This document shows positions 1-6,281 of a stretch of 9,062 nucleotides of DNA, piece by piece; within the stretch, counting starts at the first letter, position 1; every line of letters begins with the position of its first letter. This DNA is from Chloroflexota bacterium. Lineage in GTDB: Bacteria; Chloroflexota; Anaerolineae; Anaerolineales; E44-bin32. The position numbers and the translations under genes were made by a program. The stretch covers positions 1 to 9,062 of the forward strand of contig JAPLGR010000627.1 of NCBI GenBank assembly GCA_026390045.1, read 5' to 3'. The notes below the pieces were generated by a model. That model ran no database searches. It saw nothing but the letters and a program-made list of their open reading frames with translations, and was not told the origin of the DNA.

Positions 1-1791
1 ACCGAGTTCGTCTGAGATCAGGATGTCCAGCGCCTCCCGCACCTCGCCGGTCTTGATCTCCTTCTGTGTCTCAATGCGCACGTGCATCCGCCCGTCGGTC
101 ATGCGATTGAGCAGTTCGTTGGCGGAGGCCTCGAGTTCGGGGACGACGGTCTCGATGATCATAGCCGGCACGCCGCGCTTGCCGAAGGCCTCGCGCAGGT
201 CCTCGTACAGCGAGAGATCATTCGCCAGCTTGTCCAGCTCAATCTTGCGGTCAGCGCGCTGGCGCGCAAAGGACTCCAGCGCCGCCAGCTGCTGCCGCGC
301 ACCACCGACGCGCTCGTCGGCCAGCCGTTTCTGCAGACGCAGCCGATCGACCGCTTCCGGAGTCAGGGAGGCCGCCCGCAACTGCGTCTCGCTCTTCTCC
401 ACCTGCGCTTCAAGGCCGGCGCGCTCCATCCGGTCGGTGGTCAGTTCCGCCTGCCATCGGGCGATCCGTTCGGCCAGAGCCCCTGCCTGCCTTTCGGCTT
501 CGCCGGCGTGGGCCAGCAAAGCCTGAAGTTCTCCCGCCTGCTGAGCACGTTCCGGCCGCTGACGCACGGCCTTGTCCAGCGCCTGCCGCTCGGCCTCCAT
601 CGCCTTGACCTGGGCATCGAGCTCGCGCAGCTGCGTCTGATTGGCACGGTAGGCCTCGCGCCGCTGCTCGATCTCGGCCTGCAACTCGTTCAGCAGCCGG
701 TGGCGGTGATCGTCGGTCAGGGCTTGTCCGCATGTTGGACAAACGGGCTCCGTGGACGATTCCAGCATTGCGGCTCGGGCCTTGATTGGCTCCGTCTGCG
801 GCCCAAGCAGCTCATTCGCACCGCGCAACCTGGCCGCTTCCTGACCTGCCTCCCGCTGCTTTCCTACGATCTCCTCCAGCGTCTCCTGCAGCGTGTCGAA
901 ACCGCCAAGCTCGGCCCGGACCGCTTCCAGCACCGCCTGCAGTGCCGCCCGGTCGGCGCGCGTTCGCAGGGTCGCCAGTTCGTGTTCAGCCTCGAGGACC
1001 TCCCGCTCCGTGGAAGTGACACGCCGCGTCCGGTCATCGATCTGCCGCTGCAGTGTCACCAACTCCTGGCGCACCTGTTGAATGCTGGCCCACTGTGACT
1101 CCGCGACCACCAGTTGTTCGGTGGCCAGCTTCGCCTCAATTTCCGCTGCCTGGAGGGACTGCTGGTATTCATCACGCCGCGCCAGCTCCCGGTCGATCTC
1201 CTCCAGCCGACCCTCCAGCCTCTGCATGTCGGCCCGCGTTCCAGCAATGCGTTCCTTGGCCCGCGTCTCAAACACCTCCCAATTGGAGAGGCCGAGGATG
1301 GTCGCCAGCACCTGCTTGCGATGCGCCGGCGTCTTGGTGGTGAACTCATCCGCCCGGCCCTGCATCAGGAAGGCCGAGTTGATGAATGTGTCGTAGTCGA
1401 GGTGCAGCAGCGCCTCGATCTTCTTCTGCGTATCCACCAAGCGCGCCGCCGACAGGTCGCGCCATGCGTCTTTCTGCGCGTCCCAGGCTTGAAGCGATAG
1501 TCCGGAGACACCCTGCTTGCCGGCCTTGCGCTGTCGGATCACCTGGTAGCGCTGGCCAGCCTGGTCGAATGCCAGGCGCACCTGCATGTTGCGGGCGCCC
1601 TGGTGGATCAGGTCATCCGGCGAGTTGCTGCGCGCCTTTCCCCACAACGCCCACGTGATGGCGTCGAGCAGTGAGGACTTGCCGGCCCCATTCGGCCCGG
1701 CCAGGCAAGCGATGTGGACGCCATCCAGCCGGAGCGTGCCCGGCGTACGATAGGCAAGGAAGTTCTCAACCTCGATCTCAGTCGGGATCAC
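1..1791 (-). CDS. sbcC: SbcC/Rad50-type ATPase, DNA double-strand break repair subunit (partial, C-terminus cut by window edge)
   Basis: Large subunit of the SbcCD (Rad50-Mre11) complex, an SMC-like ATPase that tethers DNA ends and gates the SbcD nuclease. The 597 visible residues show an ABC N-half with Walker A GPNGAGKSS (residues 32-40) and a Q-loop in FLMQG (Q144). A long charged, Leu/Ala/Gln/Glu-rich coiled coil follows, with a zinc hook CPTC (C351, C354) at its apex. A second coil then returns to the start of the C-terminal half, where the frame ends at ILISDELG. The ABC signature and Walker B should lie just past the left edge. The chosen start is GTG at 1791, with AGAGGGG seven bases upstream, overlapping the end of sbcD by 14 bp. 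An in-frame ATG at 1809 would add six residues, but the Rad50 family normally begins right before the first beta strand (here IPTEIEVENF). The gene is intact as far as visible. Confidence 0.96.
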   Translation of the reverse strand, partial: MIPTEIEVENFLAYRTPGTLRLDGVHIACLAGPNGAGKSSLLDAITWALWGKARSNSPDDLIHQGARNMQVRLAFDQAGQRYQVIRQRKAGKQGVSGLSLQAWDAQKDAWRDLSAARLVDTQKKIEALLHLDYDTFINSAFLMQGRADEFTTKTPAHRKQVLATILGLSNWEVFETRAKERIAGTRADMQRLEGRLEEIDRELARRDEYQQSLQAAEIEAKLATEQLVVAESQWASIQQVRQELVTLQRQIDDRTRRVTSTEREVLEAEHELATLRTRADRAALQAVLEAVRAELGGFDTLQETLEEIVGKQREAGQEAARLRGANELLGPQTEPIKARAAMLESSTEPVCPTCGQALTDDHRHRLLNELQAEIEQRREAYRANQTQLRELDAQVKAMEAERQALDKAVRQRPERAQQAGELQALLAHAGEAERQAGALAERIARWQAELTTDRMERAGLEAQVEKSETQLRAASLTPEAVDRLRLQKRLADERVGGARQQLAALESFARQRADRKIELDKLANDLSLYEDLREAFGKRGVPAMIIETVVPELEASANELLNRMTDGRMHVRIETQKEIKTGEVREALDILISDELG

Positions 1792-3001
1792 GCAGCAGCC
1801 CCTCTGCATGCGCCAGAAGCTCGCACATCCGATCCGGTTCGACCTTGCGTGACTCGAAGTAGCGCTGCAGCAGTTCCGGCGGTGTCAGCGCCTCAGGTGC
1901 CAGATCGCCCAGCCGCGCTCGCGCATCGGTCTCCACCTCGCGGGCGATACTGACGCTGGCCGCCTTCGCCAGCGCCGCATGTACCTCGCCCTCACGAAAG
2001 GATGCTTGCTGATCCGTCCGCAGCCGCACCTGCACCCTCACCACCGCCCCGTCCACCTCAGCGCGCGAAGCAGCTTCCACTGCAGCGGTAGTCGGATCCA
2101 GGGCCTGCCGGGCGTCGATCTGAAGCGTACGGAAGGGACGTGCCCGCACCGGCACGAACTGCCAGCGCGCCGCGCCGCGCTCCAGTTCCACCCAGCAGAA
2201 TCCCTTCTCCTCGCGCTCCTCGCCGAAGTCAATCCGCTCCAGCGAGCCGCTGTACACAACCGGCGGCGCGCCCCCGGGATTCAGATCCTGGTGACGGTGA
2301 ATGTGCCCCAGCGCGACGTAGTCCCACACCGGATCCGTCAGCGTCGAGGTCATCACGGCCACATCCCGGCCCAGCATGACCGTGCGCTCCGATCCAAGCT
2401 TCGCCTCAGAGACGGAGAAGTGACCGGCCAGCACGCGCGGCATGGGATGCTGCGCAGCTTCCCGGGCCAGATCTCCCAGGATATCGGCCACCGTTTGCCG
2501 CAGCCCCTGCTCCAGCTCATCGATCGTCTTGCCCTGGTTCTCCTCGCGCGCCAGCAGCCGGTTTCGCATCGGGTAGGGCATCCACGCCAGGAAGACCGGT
2601 CCGCGCCGGGTGGCCACTTCCTGCCGGCCGCTCTTGTGCCCAACAATCACACCGGGCACCGCCAGCGCCTGGAAGATGTCGACGGCACTCGCCTTGACCG
2701 CCATGCCGGGCATGTCGTGATTGCCGACCAGGAGCAGCGTCGGCACCTTGTCTGCTAGGCGCTTGATGCGTTGCGCGAACTCCCGCTGCTGCGTCGGATC
2801 GGGCTCACGGTTCTTGAATGCATCTCCGGCGAAAACCGCCAGATCAGCCTCATGCTCCAGCGCGTAGTCAATCACTTCATCCAGGCGCTCGAGGAAGTCG
2901 CTCACTCGGCTGGAGGTGCCAGTGACCGGATCCAACCGTCCGTAGTTCTCCATGCCGACGTGCAGGTCGGCGAAATGCAGCATACGGATCGGATCGCTCA
3001 T
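1778..3001 (-). CDS. sbcD: SbcD/Mre11-type DNA exonuclease subunit
   Basis: Metal-dependent phosphoesterase that partners SbcC. In this family it is a 3'-5' exonuclease and endonuclease that cleaves hairpins and blocked DNA ends. All calcineurin-like motifs are present in the 407 residues: DLH (12-14), GD (59-60), GNHD (93-96), AGHF with H194, and GHIH (232-235). The segment YSGSLERIDFGEE (250-262) is the usual SbcD strand after the active site. Residues from about 290 on form the capping and SbcC-binding region. The ATG at 3001 has an AGGGA ribosome site and overlaps the LOG stop as ATGA, which suggests translational coupling. Its own end overlaps the sbcC start by 14 bp. Length is normal and no catalytic residue is missing. 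Confidence 0.97.
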   Translation of the reverse strand: MSDPIRMLHFADLHVGMENYGRLDPVTGTSSRVSDFLERLDEVIDYALEHEADLAVFAGDAFKNREPDPTQQREFAQRIKRLADKVPTLLLVGNHDMPGMAVKASAVDIFQALAVPGVIVGHKSGRQEVATRRGPVFLAWMPYPMRNRLLAREENQGKTIDELEQGLRQTVADILGDLAREAAQHPMPRVLAGHFSVSEAKLGSERTVMLGRDVAVMTSTLTDPVWDYVALGHIHRHQDLNPGGAPPVVYSGSLERIDFGEEREEKGFCWVELERGAARWQFVPVRARPFRTLQIDARQALDPTTAAVEAASRAEVDGAVVRVQVRLRTDQQASFREGEVHAALAKAASVSIAREVETDARARLGDLAPEALTPPELLQRYFESRKVEPDRMCELLAHAEGLLRDPD

Positions 3002-3609
3002 GGAGTCCCTGGGACGTTCCCGTCGCGGTCCACCCAGCGCGTCAGGCCCTGCGGCGGCTCGTAGGCTGCTAGGCGGTCAAGCAAAGCGTCGGGCGTGCGC
3101 TCGCACGCAAGCAGAGCACGGTGGACGGAGTAGATGAAGCCCTCGCGCCGCGCGTGTTCGACCAGCGCCAGCAGCGGGTCGAAGTAGCCCTCGGCGTTGA
3201 GAACGCCGACAGGTTTGGAGTGCATCCCGATCTGCGCCCAGGTCAGAATCTCGAACAGTTCTTCCAGTGTGCCGAACCCGCCCGGCAACGCCACGAAGGC
3301 ATCCCCCATCTCCGCCATCATCGCCTTGCGCTGGTGCATCGAGTCGACCAGGATCATCTGACTCAATCCCGGGTGCGCGAGCACCGGCGTGTCAAACTGG
3401 CGCGGCATGATGCCGATTACATTCCCACCGGCCTGCAGGGCGGCATCGGCGACGGCGCCCATCATCCCGGTGCGCCCCCCGCCAAAGATCAGCGTCAGGC
3501 CGCGCTCAACCAGCGCCCGCCCCATGTCACGGGCGGCCTCGAGGTAGACCGACCGGCTCTCATCGCTCGAACCGCAGTACACCACAACGCGCTTCACGTT
3601 CTTACTCAC
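2998..3609 (-). CDS. LOG / TIGR00730 family phosphoribohydrolase (lysine-decarboxylase-like Rossmann fold)
   Basis: 203-residue member of the Lonely Guy family. Characterised members cleave N6-modified AMP (cytokinin nucleotides) or AMP into base and ribose 5-phosphate; many bacterial ones are annotated only as TIGR00730 Rossmann proteins. Seen here: a nucleotide-binding GGGRTGMMG (43-51), MHQRK (91-95), and the diagnostic PGGFGTLEE (109-117) followed by TWAQIG and HSKPVGVLN. The start is GTG at 3609, just after an AACGGG stretch that is at best a weak ribosome site; no other start exists between it and an in-frame TAG at 3655-3657, which is the stop of the upstream HIT gene. It lies 45 bp after HIT and overlaps sbcD by 4 bp, so it is probably in the same transcript. 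Physiological substrate is unknown. Old database names such as lysine decarboxylase are misleading. Confidence 0.93.
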   Translation of the reverse strand: MSKNVKRVVVYCGSSDESRSVYLEAARDMGRALVERGLTLIFGGGRTGMMGAVADAALQAGGNVIGIMPRQFDTPVLAHPGLSQMILVDSMHQRKAMMAEMGDAFVALPGGFGTLEELFEILTWAQIGMHSKPVGVLNAEGYFDPLLALVEHARREGFIYSVHRALLACERTPDALLDRLAAYEPPQGLTRWVDRDGNVPGTP

Positions 3610-3654
3610 CCCGTTGATTTGAGACGCTCGCCGGCCAGATAGGACAGTGCAGTG

Positions 3655-4098
3655 CTAGGCGCCAGCGTCCAGAACTTCACGGATTTGCTGCGCGGCGGAT
3701 TCCAGCGCCTGACGGCCAGCAGGCAGGCCCGCCCCCAGCGGCCGGCGGAAACCGAAACCATCCCTCCTGGTTCTCGGGAGGACATGCAAGTGACAGTGAA
3801 AGACCGACTGCCCGGCCGTCGTCCCATCCGCCAGCAGCAGGTTGATGCCGTCACACGGGATGCCCGATCGGCGCAGCGCCCCTGCGAGCCGACGCCCGAC
3901 CACCATCATGTGCCCCGCGGAGTCATCATCCAACTCGTCCAGTCCGGCCGCATGACGGTTGGGAACCACCAGCAGATGGCCCTGCGCCACAGGGTGTGCG
4001 TCCATGAACGCCGTTACCAGCTCGTCCCGGTACACCAGGCTGGCATCCGCCTCGCCGGCGACGATGCGGCAGAAGATGCATGCAGTTGCGGGAGTCAT
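3655..4098 (-). CDS. HIT family (histidine triad) nucleotide hydrolase, HinT-like
   Basis: 147-residue HIT protein. Family members use the histidine triad to hydrolyse AMP-linked substrates such as adenosine phosphoramidates, aminoacyl-adenylates or dinucleoside polyphosphates. The triad is HCHLHVLPR with H101, H103 and H105. The N-terminus has CIFCRIV (C7, C10), the usual Cys pair of zinc-binding HIT proteins, and QGHLLVVPNRH is the conserved middle strand. The reading frame stays open upstream to 4254, but homology begins at ATG 4098. The extra 52 residues would be low-complexity Arg/Thr sequence running across the divergent promoter, so I reject them. No clear Shine-Dalgarno precedes 4098; the predicted leader is only about 23 nt. 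It is the first gene of the leftward HIT-LOG-sbcD-sbcC set. Confidence 0.93.
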   Translation of the reverse strand: MTPATACIFCRIVAGEADASLVYRDELVTAFMDAHPVAQGHLLVVPNRHAAGLDELDDDSAGHMMVVGRRLAGALRRSGIPCDGINLLLADGTTAGQSVFHCHLHVLPRTRRDGFGFRRPLGAGLPAGRQALESAAQQIREVLDAGA

Positions 4099-4127
4099 GG
4101 ACGGGAGACGTCCAGCGGTCGTCGGCG

Positions 4128-4133
4128 ATTCTA
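4128..4133 (-). promoter_or_regulatory. Predicted extended -10 promoter for the HIT-LOG-sbcDC operon
   Basis: Read leftward, the sequence is TGATAGAAT: a TG extension, one base, then TAGAAT, which matches five of six bases of TATAAT. No convincing -35 hexamer lies 16-18 bases upstream, as is common for extended -10 promoters. Transcription would start near 4121, giving a leader of about 23 nt before the HIT ATG. The element sits in one arm of the inverted repeat 4130-4179. Confidence 0.5.
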
Positions 4134-4179
4134 TCACGCCGCGTTCTCCAGACCGATCACCTCCTGCCCCCGTGATAGA
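4130..4179. repeat. Perfect 9-bp inverted repeat in the divergent intergenic region
   Basis: TCTATCACG at 4130-4138 is the exact reverse complement of CGTGATAGA at 4171-4179, with 32 bp between the arms. Arm centres are 41 bp apart, close to four helical turns. Each arm carries the -10 region of the promoter pointing away from the centre. The repeat could be an operator for a dimeric regulator, or simply two copies of the same promoter motif facing outward. Confidence 0.6.
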
Positions 4180-4181
4180 CT
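4176..4181 (+). promoter_or_regulatory. Predicted extended -10 promoter for the Trx-VKOR gene
   Basis: TGATAGACT at 4173-4181 gives a TG extension and the hexamer TAGACT (four of six bases of TATAAT). The expected start near 4188 leaves a leader of about 23 nt to the ATG at 4211, the same length as predicted for the opposite promoter. No good -35 is visible. The -35 zones of the two promoters would overlap at about 4151-4158, so two polymerases could hardly bind together. Confidence 0.4.
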
Positions 4182-4210
4182 CCGTGCCATTGATTCGTGA
4201 GGGTCTGCGC

Positions 4211-5269
4211 ATGACTCGCTCCATCCGCATGGTTGCCGTTGTTCTCCTGATCACATTGCTGTTACCGTCAGTTGCCTTTGCGCAAGCCCCGGTCGTGCGC
4301 GCCGTCCTGTTCTACTCGCCAAGCTGCAGCCACTGCCAGTACGTCATCGAAGAGGTCCTGCCACCGCTGTTTGAGACCTACGGTGACCAGCTCCAGATCG
4401 TCGGCATCGATGTCACAGTGGCGGAGGGTTCGGCACTGTACGCCTCCGCAGTCGACGCCCTGGGCGTGCCCGAAGACCAGCGCGGCGTCCCCATGCTGTT
4501 CGTGGGCGACCGCGTACTCGTCGGATCCGCCGAGATACCCGATGTCTTCCCCGATCTGGTCGATCAGGGTCTGGCCAAGGGCGGCATCGACTGGCCGGCG
4601 ATCCCCGGGCTGCAGGAAATGCTTGGCGAGCCGGAATCCACAACCCCTGACGTAGAGGCGACTCCCGCCGAGCCAACGACCGTCGCCGAGCGACTGCAGC
4701 AGGATCCTGTGGGCAACACGCTGGCGATCGTGGTCCTGATCGGCATGGTCCTCAGCCTGGTGGCCGTCGCGGCTCGCTGGGTGATGCGGGTTCCAGTTCG
4801 TGAGGCGCCCTTTGTCTCCTGGTTCATCCCGGTTCTGGCCCTCGTCGGCATGGGGGTCGCGATCTACCTGACGATCATCGAGCTCTCGGGCGACCCGGCT
4901 GTGTGTGGCCCGATCGGCGACTGCAACGCGGTCCAGCAGAGCTCCTACGCGTTCCTGTTCGGCGTGATACCCGTCGGCGCACTCGGCGTGATCGGTTTCG
5001 GTGCCATCACCCTGGCCTGGGCCGCCACACACTACCTCCCCGGCAGAGCCCACGACCTGATGCAGATCGCGTTGTTCACGCTGACACTTGTCGGCACGCT
5101 GTTCTCCATCTATCTGACATTCCTCGAGCCATTCGTCATTGGCGCCACATGCGTTTGGTGCCTGACCTCGGCGGTCCTGCAGACGCTCCTGCTCTGGCTG
5201 ACTGTCGAACCGGCGCGCGATGCCCTGGCCCGCTCGCGGGGCACTGTGGCGGCACCGAGGGCGGCGTAA
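4211..5269 (+). CDS. Exported thioredoxin-like / vitamin K epoxide reductase (VKOR) fusion, disulfide-forming membrane protein
   Basis: Bacterial VKOR proteins do the job of DsbB: they oxidise a thioredoxin-like partner outside the membrane and pass electrons to quinone. This 352-residue protein starts with a signal sequence (about 5-25, ending AFA). Next comes a thioredoxin-like domain with CSHC (C39, C42) and a cis-Pro loop GVPMLF (P94), then a Pro/Thr/Glu-rich linker (140-160). One membrane helix (170-190) and a four-helix VKOR core (about 201-223, 247-272, 283-306, 311-332) follow. VKOR residues are present: loop cysteines C232 and C238, a Ser at 244/245, and CVWC (C314, C317). Predicted topology puts both CxxC motifs and the loop cysteines outside. 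The order Trx-VKOR is the reverse of the better-known VKOR-Trx fusion. The ATG at 4211 has TGAGGGT about 7 bases upstream; the frame is open back to 3959, but that extension overlaps HIT and precedes the signal peptide. Confidence 0.93.
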   Translation: MTRSIRMVAVVLLITLLLPSVAFAQAPVVRAVLFYSPSCSHCQYVIEEVLPPLFETYGDQLQIVGIDVTVAEGSALYASAVDALGVPEDQRGVPMLFVGDRVLVGSAEIPDVFPDLVDQGLAKGGIDWPAIPGLQEMLGEPESTTPDVEATPAEPTTVAERLQQDPVGNTLAIVVLIGMVLSLVAVAARWVMRVPVREAPFVSWFIPVLALVGMGVAIYLTIIELSGDPAVCGPIGDCNAVQQSSYAFLFGVIPVGALGVIGFGAITLAWAATHYLPGRAHDLMQIALFTLTLVGTLFSIYLTFLEPFVIGATCVWCLTSAVLQTLLLWLTVEPARDALARSRGTVAAPRAA

Positions 5270-5295
5270 CTCCGCCAGTCAGGCGCGCGGGCCTT

Positions 5296-5326
5296 TCGCG
5301 CTTGGCTCGAGCACGGGCAAGCGCGA
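5296..5326. repeat. Strong hairpin between the Trx-VKOR gene and the cupin gene
   Basis: TCGCGCTTG (5296-5304) pairs perfectly with CAAGCGCGA (5318-5326) around a 13-nt loop that contains CTCGAG. No T-run follows on either strand, so this is not a classical intrinsic terminator. It could slow or stop transcription after the VKOR gene, or be an operator for the cupin operon. It lies in the 121-bp spacer 5270-5390, which otherwise holds only a TTGACC at 5335-5340 that might be a -35, without a well-spaced -10. Confidence 0.45.
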
Positions 5327-5390
5327 CAATCGCCTTGACCGCTCAAGCCCTTCACACCAGATACGATCTGGGCATCGTCGAGGAGGCCTG

Positions 5391-5708
5391 ATGAAACCGT
5401 TCCTATACATAGCCGACCTTGCCAAGGAGACGCCGGAGGTTCCCGGGCAGAGCATTCTCAGCCGCACGTTCTTCGAGGACGATCAGATGAAGGCGATCCT
5501 GTTCGCCTTCGCCCCCGGGCAGGAGCTCAGCCAACACACGGCTTCGGTTGCAGCCATCCTGCACTTCGTGAGCGGCGAGGCGGACCTGACGCTGGGCGGC
5601 GAGGAGCATAAGGCCGGTCCCGGCACGTGGGTCCACATGGATGCGAAGCTCACGCACAGCATCAAGGCTCGCACGCCCGTCCAGATGCTGCTCCTGATGT
5701 TCAAGTAG
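5391..5708 (+). CDS. Small single-domain cupin protein, function unknown
   Basis: 105-residue protein that is almost entirely one cupin barrel. Motif 1 is APGQELSQHT followed by SGEADLTLGG (G62 at the turn); motif 2 is GPGTWVHMDAKLTHSIKA, with the conserved PG turn and H89. The usual HxH pair is reduced to H49-T-A and the motif 1 Glu is not obvious, so the metal site is incomplete or altered (H49, H82 and H89 are candidate ligands). The frame is open upstream to 5220, but the ATG at 5391 has a full AGGAGG four bases upstream and homology starts there. The DUF2284 gene follows after 28 bp and is probably co-transcribed. Cupins of this size can be enzymes, sensors or storage proteins, so no reaction is assigned. 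Confidence 0.85.
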   Translation: MKPFLYIADLAKETPEVPGQSILSRTFFEDDQMKAILFAFAPGQELSQHTASVAAILHFVSGEADLTLGGEEHKAGPGTWVHMDAKLTHSIKARTPVQMLLLMFK

Positions 5709-5736
5709 CGCCGCGCAGGAAAGGGAGACGGCCCGC

Positions 5737-6276
5737 GTGGGGATTCAAGAAGAGATCGAGCCGATTGTCCGCCATCACGCGTTCTCCGACTACCGCTGGC
5801 TCGATCCGGCGGCGATCCTGGTCGCCGAGTGGGTGCGGATGAAGTGCCAGTTCGGTTGTCCCCACTTTGGTAGTGCCGCAGCCTGTCCACCGAACACCCC
5901 GAGCGTCGATGGATGCCGGCGGTTCTTCGGCGAGTATCAGCATGCCCTCATCTTCCATTTCCAGAACGCCGAGGCGGAGACCAAGGCGCGGCATGCATGG
6001 AGCGCTCGAACGAATCGATCTCTGGTCACGCTCGAGCGGGATGTATTCCTGGCTGGCTACCCGAAAGCGTTTGCCCTCTTCACCGATGCCTGTCACCTGT
6101 GCGAGGAGTGCGTTCCCCGGAAAGGCGAATGCAGGGAGCCTGCGCTCGCTCGCCCATCGGCAACGGGCATGGCGATCGACGTCTTCGGGACTGCCCGCAG
6201 CCTAAGGTACCCGATCGAAGTACTCACCGGGCCCGCATCGCCAGCGAACTACTTCGCCTTCCTCATGGTTGACTAG
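5737..6276 (+). CDS. DUF2284 family predicted metal-binding protein
   Basis: 179-residue protein that I recognise as DUF2284, a family of unknown function annotated as metal-binding. Two cysteine groups stand out. The first is KCQFGCPHFG with a following ACPPNTP (C37, C41, C50) and C60. The second is CHLCEECVPRKGECREP (C119, C122, C125, C132), whose CxxCxxC spacing followed by a Cys before Pro (one residue between) resembles a ferredoxin-type Fe-S site. There is no signal peptide or membrane segment, so it is probably cytoplasmic. The start is GTG at 5737 with GGGAG nine bases upstream. It follows the cupin by 28 bp and precedes the second HIT gene by 5 bp, which suggests one transcript. The family call is firm; Fe-S binding is inferred from the cysteine spacing, and the reaction is unknown. 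Confidence 0.85.
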   Translation: MGIQEEIEPIVRHHAFSDYRWLDPAAILVAEWVRMKCQFGCPHFGSAAACPPNTPSVDGCRRFFGEYQHALIFHFQNAEAETKARHAWSARTNRSLVTLERDVFLAGYPKAFALFTDACHLCEECVPRKGECREPALARPSATGMAIDVFGTARSLRYPIEVLTGPASPANYFAFLMVD

Positions 6277-6281
6277 CGGAC

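Noticed and set aside
82..1098. Long rightward open frame of 338 codons
   Set aside because: It is antisense to sbcC, whose product has Walker A, Q-loop and zinc hook. The antisense product is Leu/Arg/Gln-rich with no recognisable domain, a common artefact in GC-rich coding DNA.
1979..2758. Rightward open frame of 259 codons
   Set aside because: It lies entirely antisense to sbcD, which carries all the nuclease motifs. The His/Arg/Leu-rich product shows no family features.
3959..4210. N-terminal extension of the Trx-VKOR frame
   Set aside because: The extension overlaps the HIT gene on the other strand and would bury the signal peptide. ATG 4211 has a ribosome site and begins directly at the signal sequence.
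4099..4254. N-terminal extension of the first HIT protein by 52 residues
   Set aside because: It would cross the divergent promoter and overlap the start of the Trx-VKOR gene, and it does not resemble any HIT N-terminus. Homology begins at ATG 4098.
4268..5053. Leftward open frame of 261 codons
   Set aside because: It is antisense to the Trx-VKOR gene. The product is rich in Asp, Gly, His and Arg and has no domain that I recognise.
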